64,000 nt of DNA from Martinezella tropici (GCF_008370325.1 NZ_VNIP01000001.1:1-64000); one strand, 5' to 3'; positions 1-9,282 are shown, counted from the stretch's first letter. The notes: a model not told the origin generated them from the sequence alone. Numbers and translations: made by a program.

Positions 1-957
1 AGCGCCAGCCGCCGTTTCGCACTGATACTGATAGGCGCGGCCAAGATAGGTGCGTGTTCCCAGAACCGCGGGCAGGCCGTTGCCTTCGCGTCGAACCGAA
101 AGCCCGTCCGCGCGGCAGCCGAGGACAAAATTGTCCGGAATCGGCCCGAAATCGTCCTGCGACAGAGTGATCCTTGCGCCGCCCGCGGCCTCGGCTGCGA
201 CGGCAGCGCCCTCTCGCTCAACAACACGCAACGGCAGCAGGTTTTCGAAGCCGACGAAGCGGGCGACAAAACTGTTGGCCGGCTTGCGGTAGAGGATCTC
301 GGGGGTATCGAGCTGCATGATGCGGCCGGCATTCATGATGGCGACGCGGTCGGAGATTGAAAAGGCTTCCTCCTGATCGTGCGTCACGTAAAGCGACGTG
401 GTGCCGTTGGCGCGCTGCAGCTGGCGGATTTCGACGCGCATATCGACCCTGAGCTTGGCATCGAGATTGGAAAGCGGCTCGTCGAACATCAGGAGCGGCG
501 GCTCGATGACGAGGGCGCGCGCCAATGCGACGCGCTGCTTCTGACCGCCGGAGAGTGCCGAGGGTAGGCGGTCGCCGAGGCCGGAAAGACCGACACGCTC
601 CAGCATCGCGGCTGCCTTTTGCCGGCGCTCCCGTGCCGGCATGCGGCGCTGCTTCAGTCCGAAGGCGACGTTTTCGAGCACGGTCAGATGCGGAAACAGC
701 GCGTAGTTCTGGAACACCAGCCCAATATCCCTGGCGTGCGCCGGCAGCGTCGTCAGATCGCGGTCGCCGAGCTTGATGGTGCCGCTGGTCGGCTGCAGGA
801 AGCCGGCGACGAGCCGCAGCGTCGTCGTCTTGCCGCAGCCGCTGGAGCCGAGCAGCGAGACCAGCTCGCCGGCGGCGACGGACAGCGAAAGGTCCTGCAG
901 GACGGTCGTCTTGCCGTAATGGGCGCTGATGGAATTGATGGAGAGCGATATGGTCAC
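1..957 (-). CDS. Polyamine-type ABC transporter ATPase (PotA-like), 3' end missing
   Basis: ATP-hydrolysing subunit of an importer for spermidine/putrescine-type substrates, acting on the cytoplasmic face of the inner membrane. Reading from a GTG start at 957, the Walker A motif GSSGCGKTT lies at residues 37-45, the signature LSGGQKQR near residue 135 and Walker B LLMFDEPLSNLD shortly after. The gene runs off the left edge, so the C-terminal TOBE region is incomplete. It starts 6 nt after the stop of the upstream permease and is the last visible gene of a binding protein-permease-permease-ATPase operon. The substrate is inferred only from family resemblance; related ABC systems carry other small cations or iron. 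Confidence 0.85.
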   Translation of the reverse strand, partial: MTISLSINSISAHYGKTTVLQDLSLSVAAGELVSLLGSSGCGKTTTLRLVAGFLQPTSGTIKLGDRDLTTLPAHARDIGLVFQNYALFPHLTVLENVAFGLKQRRMPARERRQKAAAMLERVGLSGLGDRLPSALSGGQKQRVALARALVIEPPLLMFDEPLSNLDAKLRVDMRVEIRQLQRANGTTSLYVTHDQEEAFSISDRVAIMNAGRIMQLDTPEILYRKPANSFVARFVGFENLLPLRVVEREGAAVAAEAAGGARITLSQDDFGPIPDNFVLGCRADGLSVRREGNGLPAVLGTRTYLGRAYQYQCETAAGA

Positions 958-963
958 GAGCGG

Positions 964-1752
964 CTACTTTGTCAGGAAGGTGAGGCCCAGGGTGGCTTCA
1001 ACGATCGCCATGACGGCGACGGTCACGAGCATCAGCAGCACGGAAACCGAGGCGATGGTCGGGTCGAAGAACTGCTCCATATGGGCTAGAATCTGGATCG
1101 GAAGGGTGGAGATGCCGGGGCCTGTCAGGAAGACCGAGACGGAGACATCGTTGATCGAGGTGATGAAGGCGAGAATGAAGGCGGCAATGACGCCGGCGCG
1201 GATATTCGGCAGCACCACGGTCAAGAAGGTCTTCAGGGGCGGACAGCCGAGGCTGATCGCGGCCTCCTCGATCGAGAAATCGAAGCTCGCGAGACTGGCG
1301 GTGACGACGCGGACACAATAGGGCAGCACCAGCAGGGCATGACCGATCAAGAGGCTCGGGAAGATCGGCAGACCGAGCCCGATGGTGATCGATTTCATCA
1401 ACGAGAAACCGAAGACGATTTCCGGAACGAGGATCGGCAGAACGAAGAGCGTCGAAAGCCAGCGCGGCAGTTCGATCCTGTAGCGGCTGATGGCATAGGC
1501 GGCGGGAATGCCTATCAGCAGTGAAAGCGCAGTCCCGAGGAAGGCCAGTTCCAGGCTGGTGATCGCCGTCGTGCGGAAGGCTTCGATCTGAAAGATGTTC
1601 GAGAACCAGTGCAGCGTCAGACCCTGCGGCGGGAAGGTAAGATAGGTCGTGTCGCTGAAGGCCGAGCCGATGATGATGACGAGCGGCGCCAGTAGAAAGA
1701 GGAAGGTAAGGGCGGTGAAGGCGATGAGCGCGGGGTGGACGGATCTAGTCAT
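964..1752 (-). CDS. ABC transporter permease, PotC-like
   Basis: Second membrane subunit of the polyamine-type importer, 262 residues with about six membrane segments. The cytoplasmic loop that docks on the ATPase (EAA motif) is visible as EEAAISLGCPPLKTF about two thirds along. The start is the ATG at 1752 (MTRSVHP), 2 nt after the first permease's stop; a longer open frame upstream only shadows that permease. PotC-type permeases have this length and fold. The substrate cannot be read from the sequence. Confidence 0.85.
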   Translation of the reverse strand: MTRSVHPALIAFTALTFLFLLAPLVIIIGSAFSDTTYLTFPPQGLTLHWFSNIFQIEAFRTTAITSLELAFLGTALSLLIGIPAAYAISRYRIELPRWLSTLFVLPILVPEIVFGFSLMKSITIGLGLPIFPSLLIGHALLVLPYCVRVVTASLASFDFSIEEAAISLGCPPLKTFLTVVLPNIRAGVIAAFILAFITSINDVSVSVFLTGPGISTLPIQILAHMEQFFDPTIASVSVLLMLVTVAVMAIVEATLGLTFLTK

Positions 1753-1754
1753 GA

Positions 1755-2579
1755 TCACACCGCCATCGGATTGAGCCGCCGCGCCAGGCGGCTCATGATC
1801 GCTACGATCCCGATCGTCACGACAACCATGATGGCGGCAATCGTCGAAGCGCCGACCCAGTCGAAGGTGACCATGGCGCGCTGATAGAGGAAGGTGCCCA
1901 TCATCATCTGCTTCTCGCCGCCGAGCAGCTGCGGCGTGGCATAGGAGGTGAAGCTGCCGGTGAAAACAAGCACGGCGCCAACGATGAGGCCGGGCGTGGC
2001 GAGCGGCAGGATGACCTGGCGGAAGGTCGCGGCCGGCGTAGCGCCGAGTGAGGTCGCCGCCTGAATGAGATCCTCCGGTATGCCCTCGAGTACGCCGACA
2101 AGCGTCAGGATCATCAAGGGCACGAAGAGATAGACCATCGCGACGATCACCGAACCCTCGGTATAGAGCATCGAGAGTGGCTCGCCGATGACGCCGATCG
2201 ACAGCAGGACGGTGTTGAGAATGCCGCTCTTGCCGAGGATGATCAGCCAGGCGAAGGAGCGCACGACGACGCCGGTCAGCAGCGGAAAGACGGCGGCGAT
2301 GATCATCAGGCTTTTGGCGCGGCCCGGCATCTGCGCGATCACATAGGCGGCGATGAAGCCGATGATTAGCGAGAGTGCCGTCGTGATCAGCGCAACCTCG
2401 ATGGTCCTCAACAGGACCGTCCGACGAAAGCCGCTGGAAAAGAAGGCGATATAGGGGGAAAATACCCCCTTGGCTTCGCCGAAAGTCGCCGCGATCGTAA
2501 TGATCACCGGAACGAGCAGGAAAAGCGTTACGGCCAGGATTGCCGGCGTCGCCAAGCCCCATTTCATCAAATGCTTCAT
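1755..2579 (-). CDS. ABC transporter permease, PotB-like
   Basis: First membrane subunit of the importer, 274 residues. It has hydrophobic segments through its length and an EAA loop readable as IQAATSLGATPAATFRQ. I place the start at MKHLMKWG (2579). An in-frame ATG at 2606 would add nine polar residues and run into the hairpin after the binding-protein gene. The gene is 2 nt from the next permease, so they are surely cotranscribed. Confidence 0.82.
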   Translation of the reverse strand: MKHLMKWGLATPAILAVTLFLLVPVIITIAATFGEAKGVFSPYIAFFSSGFRRTVLLRTIEVALITTALSLIIGFIAAYVIAQMPGRAKSLMIIAAVFPLLTGVVVRSFAWLIILGKSGILNTVLLSIGVIGEPLSMLYTEGSVIVAMVYLFVPLMILTLVGVLEGIPEDLIQAATSLGATPAATFRQVILPLATPGLIVGAVLVFTGSFTSYATPQLLGGEKQMMMGTFLYQRAMVTFDWVGASTIAAIMVVVTIGIVAIMSRLARRLNPMAV

Positions 2580-2599
2580 CAACCGAATTCCGTGAGGAC

Positions 2600-2617
2600 G
2601 CCGCATAAGTTTGCGGC
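2600..2617 (-). other. Intercistronic hairpin after binding-protein gene
   Basis: Perfect 6-bp inverted repeat GCCGCA/TGCGGC with a 6-nt loop, between the binding-protein stop and the permease start. It has no T-tract. It probably protects the 3' end of the binding-protein message. Confidence 0.45.
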
Positions 2618-2625
2618 ATGCCCTG

Positions 2626-3684
2626 TTACATGCCGAAGATCTCGTTCCAGCGATCGACCCAGTCCGGTTGCGCCTCGATCAGCTTCTGATAATCGATGCG
2701 GCTGAGCTTGGCGATCATCGCGGCGCCGTAGGTCCAGAGCTTGGCCTTTTCGGGCGGCAGCACGACCTTGGTCGAGATCGGTGCATCGACACCCTGTTCG
2801 GCTTCCGCCTGTTGCACGTCCTTCGACAGGATGAAGTTGATGAACTGGTGCGCAAGCTCGACGTTTTCCGAGCCCTTCGGAATATTGACCGTATTGAGGA
2901 CGGCGATATCGCCCTCCTTCAGATCGGCCCAGGCCATCGTCGGAACGGCTGATCGCAGGGATGTCAGAACAAAATCCTGCGTCATCGCCACCTTGGCCTC
3001 GCCTGTCGAGATCAGGTTCACCAGCTCGGAACCGGTATTGTAGTTCTTGACGACATTCGGCTTCAGCGCCTCGATGGCGTCGAAGGCCTTGTCGGCATCG
3101 GTATAGGGATCGGCGCCGGCATGCTTGCCGGCTTCGAGCACCGTCAGCGGCCCGCCTGTCGTGGTGATGCCCGGCAGCGAAATGGCGCCCTTCAGATCGT
3201 CGCGCCACAAATCATTCCAGGAGGTTATCGGCGGGTTCACCTTCGCCGTATCGTAGACGATGCCGACGCGGCCGATCGTGTAAGCCGGGCCATAATTGCC
3301 CTGCGGTGCCCTCGCGATATCGTAGAGATCGGCAAGGTTCGTAATCTTGCTGCGGTCAACTTCCTGGAAGAGGCCCTGCTGGATGCCGAGCTGCGAATAG
3401 CTGTCCGTGAGATAGATGACGTCGACGCCTTTACCCCCTCGCAGTTTCAGCTTGTTGAGGCGGTCGGCATTGTTGCCGGTTTCGAAGACGACGTCGCAAC
3501 CGCAGATCTTCTTGAAGGGCTCGATGATGTTGGCCTGCATCTTCTCGCCATTATAGCCCCACCAGGAAATGGTCAGCGTTTTTGCCTGGGCGTAGGCCGG
3601 TATGACGGACGCTGCTGCAAGAATGGCAAATCCCGCGGCGCGGGCAAAGGAGAGGCCTTTCATTCTCGAAATCCTTTTGGTCAA
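2626..3684 (-). CDS. Periplasmic substrate-binding protein, PotD/SBP_bac_8 type
   Basis: Periplasmic solute receptor of the importer, 352 residues. The N-terminus is a Sec signal peptide: basic MTKRISRMK, a hydrophobic stretch, then cleavage near AYAQA at about residue 33. The mature part opens with TLTISWWGYNGEK and contains the Asp/Trp-rich pattern of spermidine/putrescine-binding proteins (WNDLW, VDAPIS). It is the first gene of the operon. The 240-bp gap to the divergent adenine deaminase-like gene must hold both promoters. Alternatives to polyamine are other small cations. Confidence 0.85.
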   Translation of the reverse strand: MTKRISRMKGLSFARAAGFAILAAASVIPAYAQAKTLTISWWGYNGEKMQANIIEPFKKICGCDVVFETGNNADRLNKLKLRGGKGVDVIYLTDSYSQLGIQQGLFQEVDRSKITNLADLYDIARAPQGNYGPAYTIGRVGIVYDTAKVNPPITSWNDLWRDDLKGAISLPGITTTGGPLTVLEAGKHAGADPYTDADKAFDAIEALKPNVVKNYNTGSELVNLISTGEAKVAMTQDFVLTSLRSAVPTMAWADLKEGDIAVLNTVNIPKGSENVELAHQFINFILSKDVQQAEAEQGVDAPISTKVVLPPEKAKLWTYGAAMIAKLSRIDYQKLIEAQPDWVDRWNEIFGM

Positions 3685-3926
3685 TGAAATCGGGCATATG
3701 TTTCAAGCTTGCAGGATACTATTTTTCGAGCACCGGCTTTACAAGCCCAACAAATGGGCAGGGCGGTGGTTTTTGCCTTTGGTGGGATGAAATATCCAGT
3801 GGTGTCATGGTGCAATGCTTGGCCGTTGCAAATGCTTGAGATCATTCGGCTTCCTTGAGCGAGCCAGCCGCCTTTACAGGCCGGTCCGTCATCTCTACCC
3901 TCGGCTGATCGATTTTTCTGGCAGGC

Positions 3927-5813
3927 ATGCGGCTCATGACATCCCCGAAAACAACCCTTCCTGACGATCTGCTTGTCAACGCGGCGGACGAAGTGCTGAT
4001 CCGTCAGGATCTGACGCTGACCGCGCTCGGCCGCCGGCCAGCAGATCGCCTGCTGCGTGTCGGCAAGCTTTTGGATGTGCATAGCCGTAGCTGGCTAGAC
4101 GACCAGGAAATCGTTATCAAGGGCAGGCGGATCGCCTATGTCGGCCCGGCCGGCAGTTATCAGGGCGAGGTGAGCGAGCGCGTGCACGAACCGCATCTGG
4201 CGGCTGTCCCCGGCTTCGGCGAAGCGCACAAGCATATCGAAAGCTCGCATCTGACGCCGGAATGGGAAGCGGCCCTGGTCATGCCACATGGCGTCACCTG
4301 GACTTGCGAGGCGAGCCACGAATTCTCCAACGTGAACGGTGCCCGCAATCTGGAATTCTGGCTCGAGGCTCGCCGTCGCGGCTCGCCGATGAAGATTTTC
4401 CCTCTGCCGGGATCGGCTGTGCCCCCCACTGCTTACGAATGGGGCGGCGGCCATTTCGGCTATGACGAGCAGAAGTCCTTTCTTAGCGAAAGTCTGATGG
4501 TGGCTGGCCTTGACGAGGTGATGGATTGGCCGTCCGTCAGCAATCCGGAGAATCCGGCTTACGATCGCCTCTGGGGCATGATCCGCGCCACCTTCGAGCA
4601 GCGCGGTGTCGTTGAAGGCCATGGCGCCGGCCTGCGCGATCTGGCATCGATCAATGCCTTTGCCGGCGCGGGCCTCGCCTCCGATCATGAAGGCTGGTTC
4701 CTCGACGAAATCTGGGAAAAACTGACGCATGGCCTGTTCATCGAGCTCAGACCGCATTCCCTGCCTGAGGTCATCAAGGGGCTGATCGATAAGGGATTGT
4801 CGGACTGGTCGCAGATTGCCTTCGTTACCGACGATCGCAGCGCCAGCGATACACTGAAGATCGGTGCGACGGATCATAATGTCCGGCTTGCGATCGAGAA
4901 TGGGTTGACGCCCGAAATCGCCATTCAATGTGTGACCATCAATCCCGCCCGGCACATGCGGCTGACGCCCTGGGTCGGCTCGATCGCGCCCGGCCGCTTT
5001 GCCGATATCGTGCTGCTGGACGATGTGAAGACGCTGTCGATCGCCAAGGTCTGGGCCGATGGCAGGCCGGCATCCGAAGGCAAGATCTTCGTCGGTGTCC
5101 GGCCCGAAATCGACTGGCCGGAGTGGGCGACGCAGACGGTTCGCATCGATCGGGTCGTCACAGCGGAAGATTTTCGTATTGCCGCCCCGTCGGACGCGGC
5201 CACGGCAAAGGCGGCGCTGCTGCGGCCATTCCATTGGGCCGATGATTTCATCACCATGGACCTGCCCATCAGCGATGGCGCAGTCCAGCGTGATCATGAT
5301 CGCAACGTCACGAAATTCGCGATCGTCGACCGCTTTTCCGGCGAGGCCAAGGTCGCGCGCATGTTCTGGCTGGGCACAGGCCCGCGCACGCCGGATACCG
5401 CGCTCGGCGCCACGCTCGGCCACGATAAGCACAATATCTGGATCGTCGGTTCCTCCGATGAAGCCATGGCGATGGTTGCCAATGCGCTGAAGGAGCAGCA
5501 GGGCGGTTGGGTGCTGGTTTCGGGCGGCAAGGTCGTCGCCCGCGTTCGCTATGAAGTTGGTGGCCTGATGACGGCGCGCTCGGCCGAAGAGCTGGATGCG
5601 GAGATGCAGGTGCTCTATAAGGCCGGCGCCGAGATCGACTGGATGTACGAGCCGACCTTCTCGCCACGCTGGTGGCCGGGTTTTCCCGAGCGACTCTCCT
5701 TTGCGACGCTCACTTGCGCGCCCTGGCGCTGGGTTCTGGTCGCTCCCTCCGAAAGGGCGCCGGAAGGCTTCGTCAATGTCGCGACCGGTGAAACGCATCC
5801 CGTCGTCTGGTGA
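3927..5813 (+). CDS. Adenine deaminase family protein
   Basis: Amidohydrolase-superfamily enzyme, 628 residues, related to adenine deaminase (adenine to hypoxanthine plus ammonia). Metal-site motifs are recognisable: HKHIESS (HxH), SHEFSNV (bridging Glu), EGHGAGL, ASDHEG and VTDD. The C-terminal adenine-deaminase domain follows. It differs from the canonical form: EAHKH replaces DTHMH, and EASHEF replaces DPHEFGN. A canonical adenine deaminase is encoded at 26721-28520, so this paralogue may act on another purine or pterin. An alternative in-frame start is at 3936. It is divergent from the polyamine-type importer. Confidence 0.8.
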   Translation: MRLMTSPKTTLPDDLLVNAADEVLIRQDLTLTALGRRPADRLLRVGKLLDVHSRSWLDDQEIVIKGRRIAYVGPAGSYQGEVSERVHEPHLAAVPGFGEAHKHIESSHLTPEWEAALVMPHGVTWTCEASHEFSNVNGARNLEFWLEARRRGSPMKIFPLPGSAVPPTAYEWGGGHFGYDEQKSFLSESLMVAGLDEVMDWPSVSNPENPAYDRLWGMIRATFEQRGVVEGHGAGLRDLASINAFAGAGLASDHEGWFLDEIWEKLTHGLFIELRPHSLPEVIKGLIDKGLSDWSQIAFVTDDRSASDTLKIGATDHNVRLAIENGLTPEIAIQCVTINPARHMRLTPWVGSIAPGRFADIVLLDDVKTLSIAKVWADGRPASEGKIFVGVRPEIDWPEWATQTVRIDRVVTAEDFRIAAPSDAATAKAALLRPFHWADDFITMDLPISDGAVQRDHDRNVTKFAIVDRFSGEAKVARMFWLGTGPRTPDTALGATLGHDKHNIWIVGSSDEAMAMVANALKEQQGGWVLVSGGKVVARVRYEVGGLMTARSAEELDAEMQVLYKAGAEIDWMYEPTFSPRWWPGFPERLSFATLTCAPWRWVLVAPSERAPEGFVNVATGETHPVVW

Positions 5814-6027
5814 GGGATATCCACTTTTTTCAATAGGCATATCCGCGCTCAAGCTGCCGCTTACGCGAATTATATCATCTCGCCAGGCTGCAGTTCGATC
5901 GAGCCTTGACGGCCTGGACACACTCCTTAATTATCCGTTTGGTTACTTGTGTCGCATTGCGACTATGCGAGAGGACGGGGAATAACCGTCGACCGACGCA
6001 CATGGGCGGGCGCTATCGGGAAACCAG

Positions 6028-6888
6028 ATGGAGGAGGGAATAGTGGTTGCCGTTAACAACGATCCGCTGCGGATCATGTCGGCGTTTTCCACGCTGGGAT
6101 GCGCGGAACTCGAATTGGATGAAGCCCTCGGTTTGGCGGCACGCCACGGCCTGGATGCCATCGAAATCCGTGCTCTTGGCGGCATGATTGACCTTTCTGT
6201 CTATTTCACCGACAGGTTCGGTTCTCCGGCTGGCTTGGCCAAGGCACTGAAAGCGTCTCCGGTAAGCGTATGCGCCTTCAATACGTCGTTGCGTCTTGTC
6301 GGTGCGACACCGCAGGCGAAAGAGGAGTTCCTGCGCTATCTTCCCTGGGCGGAGGCGGCCGGCGTCCGGTCGCTGCGGGTTTTCGATGGCGGCGAAACCG
6401 GTGACAGGGGCGAAATGGCGGAAGCGCTGTCGACGCTGCAATGGTGGCGTGAGAGCGCCAAACGCGAAGGGTTCCGTGCCGACATGATCATCGAGACGCA
6501 TGATTTCCTCGCGTTGCCGGATGCTATTCCCCGGTTCCTCGAAATGGCGCCCGATTGCGTGCTCCTTTGGGACACACATCACACCTGGCGCAAGGGTGGG
6601 CAGGATCCCGTCGAGACCTGGAGGCAGGTTCGCAATAATACCCAGCATCTTCATGTGAAGGACAGTATCTCCAAGCCGGGGCCGAGGCTGCCGTATAGCT
6701 ATGTTCTGCCGGGCGAGGGTGAGTTTCCCATGGCTGCACTGCGCGCGGTGCTTGCCGCAGACAATTATACTGGTGTCATGAGTCTGGAATGGGAAAGACT
6801 ATGGCATCCGGATTTGCCGCCCCTGGATTTAGCAGTGCAATCCGCTCAGCATAATGGATGGTGGTTCCGGGCGCCGCGCAGTGAATAG
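6028..6888 (+). CDS. Sugar phosphate isomerase/epimerase-like TIM barrel protein
   Basis: Predicted cytosolic TIM-barrel enzyme of the xylose isomerase-like/AP-endonuclease-2 family, 286 residues. Supporting stretches are GLDAIEIRALGG (second strand), MIIETHDF (metal-ligand Glu), LLWDTHHTW, HLHVKDS and the terminal SLEWER. These carry the His/Glu/Asp metal ligands typical of hexulose or inosose isomerases and epimerases. The start gives MEEGIVVAVNNDPL; a Shine-Dalgarno-like ggagg lies just inside it, so the true start could be slightly downstream. Substrate unknown. It follows the deaminase-like gene by 214 bp on the same strand. Confidence 0.72.
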   Translation: MEEGIVVAVNNDPLRIMSAFSTLGCAELELDEALGLAARHGLDAIEIRALGGMIDLSVYFTDRFGSPAGLAKALKASPVSVCAFNTSLRLVGATPQAKEEFLRYLPWAEAAGVRSLRVFDGGETGDRGEMAEALSTLQWWRESAKREGFRADMIIETHDFLALPDAIPRFLEMAPDCVLLWDTHHTWRKGGQDPVETWRQVRNNTQHLHVKDSISKPGPRLPYSYVLPGEGEFPMAALRAVLAADNYTGVMSLEWERLWHPDLPPLDLAVQSAQHNGWWFRAPRSE

Positions 6889-7220
6889 TTGTTGAAGTTT
6901 ACTAATATTTTAGCTTAGTTTCATATAAGAAGGTGCTGCAGCAATTGACTTTGCCATAGCTCGCTAATTAATATATTAGAAATAGTTAAATAATAGCTTG
7001 TCGTCGTACGGCGCCGAGTTGACTATGATTTTCGATGCAACGTTTCCAGCTCGATGAAGGGGAACCTCGGTGATATGGGGTTTGTGGGTGTCTGGAAGAT
7101 GGAAGAGACGGATTTTAGACACCAGAAATCCGATGCTTCGGGGTCATACGCTGCTGTCAGCCGTCGCTCCCTATTTCCGAAGAGCTGGCTGCAGTCGGCT
7201 CCCGTGCGAAGGGACATCCG
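6889..7220 (+). promoter_or_regulatory. AT-rich intergenic region with possible sigma-70 promoter
   Basis: 332 bp without a convincing gene. It is clearly more AT-rich than its surroundings. TTGACT at 6945-6950 is followed after 18 nt by TAATAT at 6969-6974, a plausible promoter for the EAL gene. That would leave a leader of about 240 nt. I see no strong hairpin or repeat. Confidence 0.3.
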
Positions 7221-8009
7221 ATGAGCGGTAGTGCGAGCCGCGGGGAAGAGGGACATAGAGCCCTGATTTTGAAGGCGATCGCCGAAGGCGGCCTGGGCTT
7301 TGCCGCGCAATGGGTTCATGACGTCGCAAATGTCGGCGAAGTTTTCTATGCGGAAAGCCTCGCACGCGTAACCGATTCGGATGGCACCGTGCACACCGCC
7401 GGCACATTTGTCTCCTCCCTCGAGCGGCAGGATCGCTGGTTCGATCTTGATCTGCGTATTCTTGATATGGTGCTCTCTGCTTTGGCGGAGGATGAGAGGC
7501 TGGTGCTGGGGTTCAACCTGAATGCCGCCAGCCTGTCCCGCTCGGATCGGTTTTCCGATGTCTTCGGCCGCATCAGCCGTAAGCCGGAACTCGCTGCACG
7601 GCTCGTCGTCGAGATCACGGAAGGCTATCCGGTCATCGGCGCCTCGATAGAGCGCATGAAGATGATCCGCGCTCTTGGCTGCCGCATCGCGATAGACGAT
7701 TTCGGGGCCGGCTTCGCCACGCCGGCGTCGCTGTTGCAGGTGGCCGCCGATGTCGTCAAGATCGACGCCGCCTTCGTACGGGACAACAGGTGCGGACGCG
7801 ACGGAAGCGACAGTCTTTCCCATCTTGTCGGTTTTGCCGCCTGCTTTGCGCCTTTCGTCGTCGTCGAAGGCATCGAAACGAGCTCTCAGCTCGACGCTGC
7901 GCGAGAGGCCGGTGCAACGCATGCGCAAGGCTTCTTCCTGTCGCAGCCCGTTTCGTTGGCGCAGCTTCGCCGCCGCAAGGGGAAGGCCGTTTTGCGGGGG
8001 GTGGGATGA
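7221..8009 (+). CDS. Single-domain EAL protein (putative c-di-GMP phosphodiesterase)
   Basis: EAL-fold protein of 262 residues with no GGDEF or sensor domain. Expected catalytic positions are mostly present: FNLNA (Asn), EITEG (Glu), IDDFGAGF (DD pair), VVKID (Lys), VVEGIE (Glu) and QGFFLSQP (Gln). The name-giving EAL reads ESL in YAESLAR. Activity against cyclic di-GMP is therefore possible but not assured; degenerate EAL proteins can be receptors. The start is backed by gaaggga about 8 nt upstream. The next genes encode a Fis-type HTH protein and MucR, suggesting a regulatory cluster. Confidence 0.78.
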   Translation: MSGSASRGEEGHRALILKAIAEGGLGFAAQWVHDVANVGEVFYAESLARVTDSDGTVHTAGTFVSSLERQDRWFDLDLRILDMVLSALAEDERLVLGFNLNAASLSRSDRFSDVFGRISRKPELAARLVVEITEGYPVIGASIERMKMIRALGCRIAIDDFGAGFATPASLLQVAADVVKIDAAFVRDNRCGRDGSDSLSHLVGFAACFAPFVVVEGIETSSQLDAAREAGATHAQGFFLSQPVSLAQLRRRKGKAVLRGVG

Positions 8010-8070
8010 GCATTGCCGCCACTATCCTGCCAGGCATGGTCGCAAGCTCGGCTTCACAGGTGCCGCCGTG

Positions 8071-8661
8071 ATGAAGCAACCGGCCTTTACCTCGGATTAT
8101 CAGGTTTCCGCCGCCCGGGCGACGCGCGAGCTCAAGACGAAGACATTGCTTCGCGCTTTGGTGAGCCGGCTGCATACGGCCTTCTCGGATGGCGCGGAGG
8201 CGTTGTCCTTCACGTTTTCCGGTGGGGCCGCACCGCACATCCTCATTTGCGATCGCGCTACAGTGGCCTTGGGCCGTGTGACGATAGACGCGGAAACCGG
8301 GCTCTATGTCTTTTGCGAGTTTGGTCGCCACGCCGCCGATATCGTCATCGTGACCGCGAACGAAAATCGGTTGATCGAAGTGATCGCCCTTCATCTTTCC
8401 GATGGTCGTCCAACGCAGCAGGCACGCGATGCAGCCGTCGGCCATCTTGTCGGCCAGACGATGGAGGATATCGAGCGCAAGTTCATTCTCGAAACGCTGC
8501 ATCATTGCGGTGGCGATCCCACCCATACGGCATTCATGCTGGGCATGCCGCTCGTCAGCCTCCGCAACAGGCTGGCGATGTATTTTGCCGGCCCGGCCGA
8601 CAATCGGCCGCGGGCTGTGGCGGAGACAGAATACGGAATGAAAGACTATCGATCGCGATGA
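8071..8661 (+). CDS. Fis-type helix-turn-helix protein of unknown function
   Basis: 196-residue protein whose C-terminal third resembles the Fis/NtrC DNA-binding helix-turn-helix: EDIERKFILETLHHCGGD, then THTAFMLGMPLVSLRNRL. The N-terminal 120 residues match no family I recognise and contain a probable beta-sandwich stretch (AEALSFTFSGG, HILICDRATV). There is no AAA+ domain, so it is not a sigma-54 activator. The start at 8071 is preferred because the frame overlaps the EAL gene further upstream; GTG at 8068 is possible. Likely a small transcription factor linked to its neighbours. Confidence 0.55.
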   Translation: MKQPAFTSDYQVSAARATRELKTKTLLRALVSRLHTAFSDGAEALSFTFSGGAAPHILICDRATVALGRVTIDAETGLYVFCEFGRHAADIVIVTANENRLIEVIALHLSDGRPTQQARDAAVGHLVGQTMEDIERKFILETLHHCGGDPTHTAFMLGMPLVSLRNRLAMYFAGPADNRPRAVAETEYGMKDYRSR

Positions 8662-8692
8662 TCGCGGACGCACGCTGTGCCAATGCATTCGG

Positions 8693-8712
8693 TCCCGGTC
8701 ACTGGACCGGGA
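8693..8712. other. 8-bp perfect hairpin
   Basis: TCCCGGTC and GACCGGGA separated by ACTG, between the HTH gene and mucR. It lacks a T-tract, so it is either a weak terminator or an operator-like palindrome upstream of mucR. Confidence 0.4.
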
Positions 8713-8832
8713 ATCGAGCGCCTGAAAGACGGCGCAATTTGAAACGGCGGGATGTCTGACAGCGGGCGTCGCGCATGATGCAATTCGGGCGGGGCGGCGC
8801 GCGAGGAACCAAATGAAATTCGGGAAAAGCTC

Positions 8833-9282
8833 ATGGATTCTTTTAACGAGAGAAAAGTCCCAGCCCAGCCGCAGCCACGCCCTCTGTTCGACGGCTGCGT
8901 AAAGATTGTTTCGGCCTATGTCAGCCACAACGCGGTGCCGCTTCACAGCCTTCCCAGGCTGATCAAGGATATCCACCAAGCGCTGCAAGCCTTGGATGCA
9001 GGCGGCAGGACCGTCGACCGCGCCAATCTGGTGCCGGCGGTGGATTTGAAGAAATCGGTGACGAACGACTACATCGTCTGCCTTGAAGACGGCAAGCGAT
9101 TCAAAACGCTGAAACGTCACTTGCGCGTGCATTATGGGATGACGCCGGAAGAATATCGCCAGAAATGGGGATTGGCGCCCAATTATCCCATGGTTGCGCA
9201 GAACTATGCAAACCGCCGCTCGGAGCTGGCGAAACTTTCCGGTCTCGGTGCCAATGGCAACAAGAAGGAAAGCGTGCGGTAA
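8833..9282 (+). CDS. mucR: MucR/Ros family transcriptional regulator
   Basis: 149-residue zinc-finger-type regulator typical of Rhizobiales, where members control exopolysaccharide, motility and symbiosis genes. The diagnostic segment is YIVCLEDGKRF, then KTLKRHLRVHYGMTPEEYR. It has the single Cys, Asp in place of the second Cys, and two spaced His of the prokaryotic Cys/Asp-His2 zinc finger. The N-terminal oligomerisation region and the tail NYANRRSELAKLSGLG also fit. Rhizobial genomes often carry several ros/mucR paralogues, so this need not be the orthologue with the classical phenotype. The start is preceded by gggaaaag. Confidence 0.9.
   Translation: MDSFNERKVPAQPQPRPLFDGCVKIVSAYVSHNAVPLHSLPRLIKDIHQALQALDAGGRTVDRANLVPAVDLKKSVTNDYIVCLEDGKRFKTLKRHLRVHYGMTPEEYRQKWGLAPNYPMVAQNYANRRSELAKLSGLGANGNKKESVR

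Noticed and set aside
4095..5921. Long open frame on the minus strand (about 600 codons)
   Set aside because: It is the antisense shadow of the deaminase-like gene; the translation has no family motifs and is rich in Arg, Asp and His, as expected of mirrored GC-rich codons.
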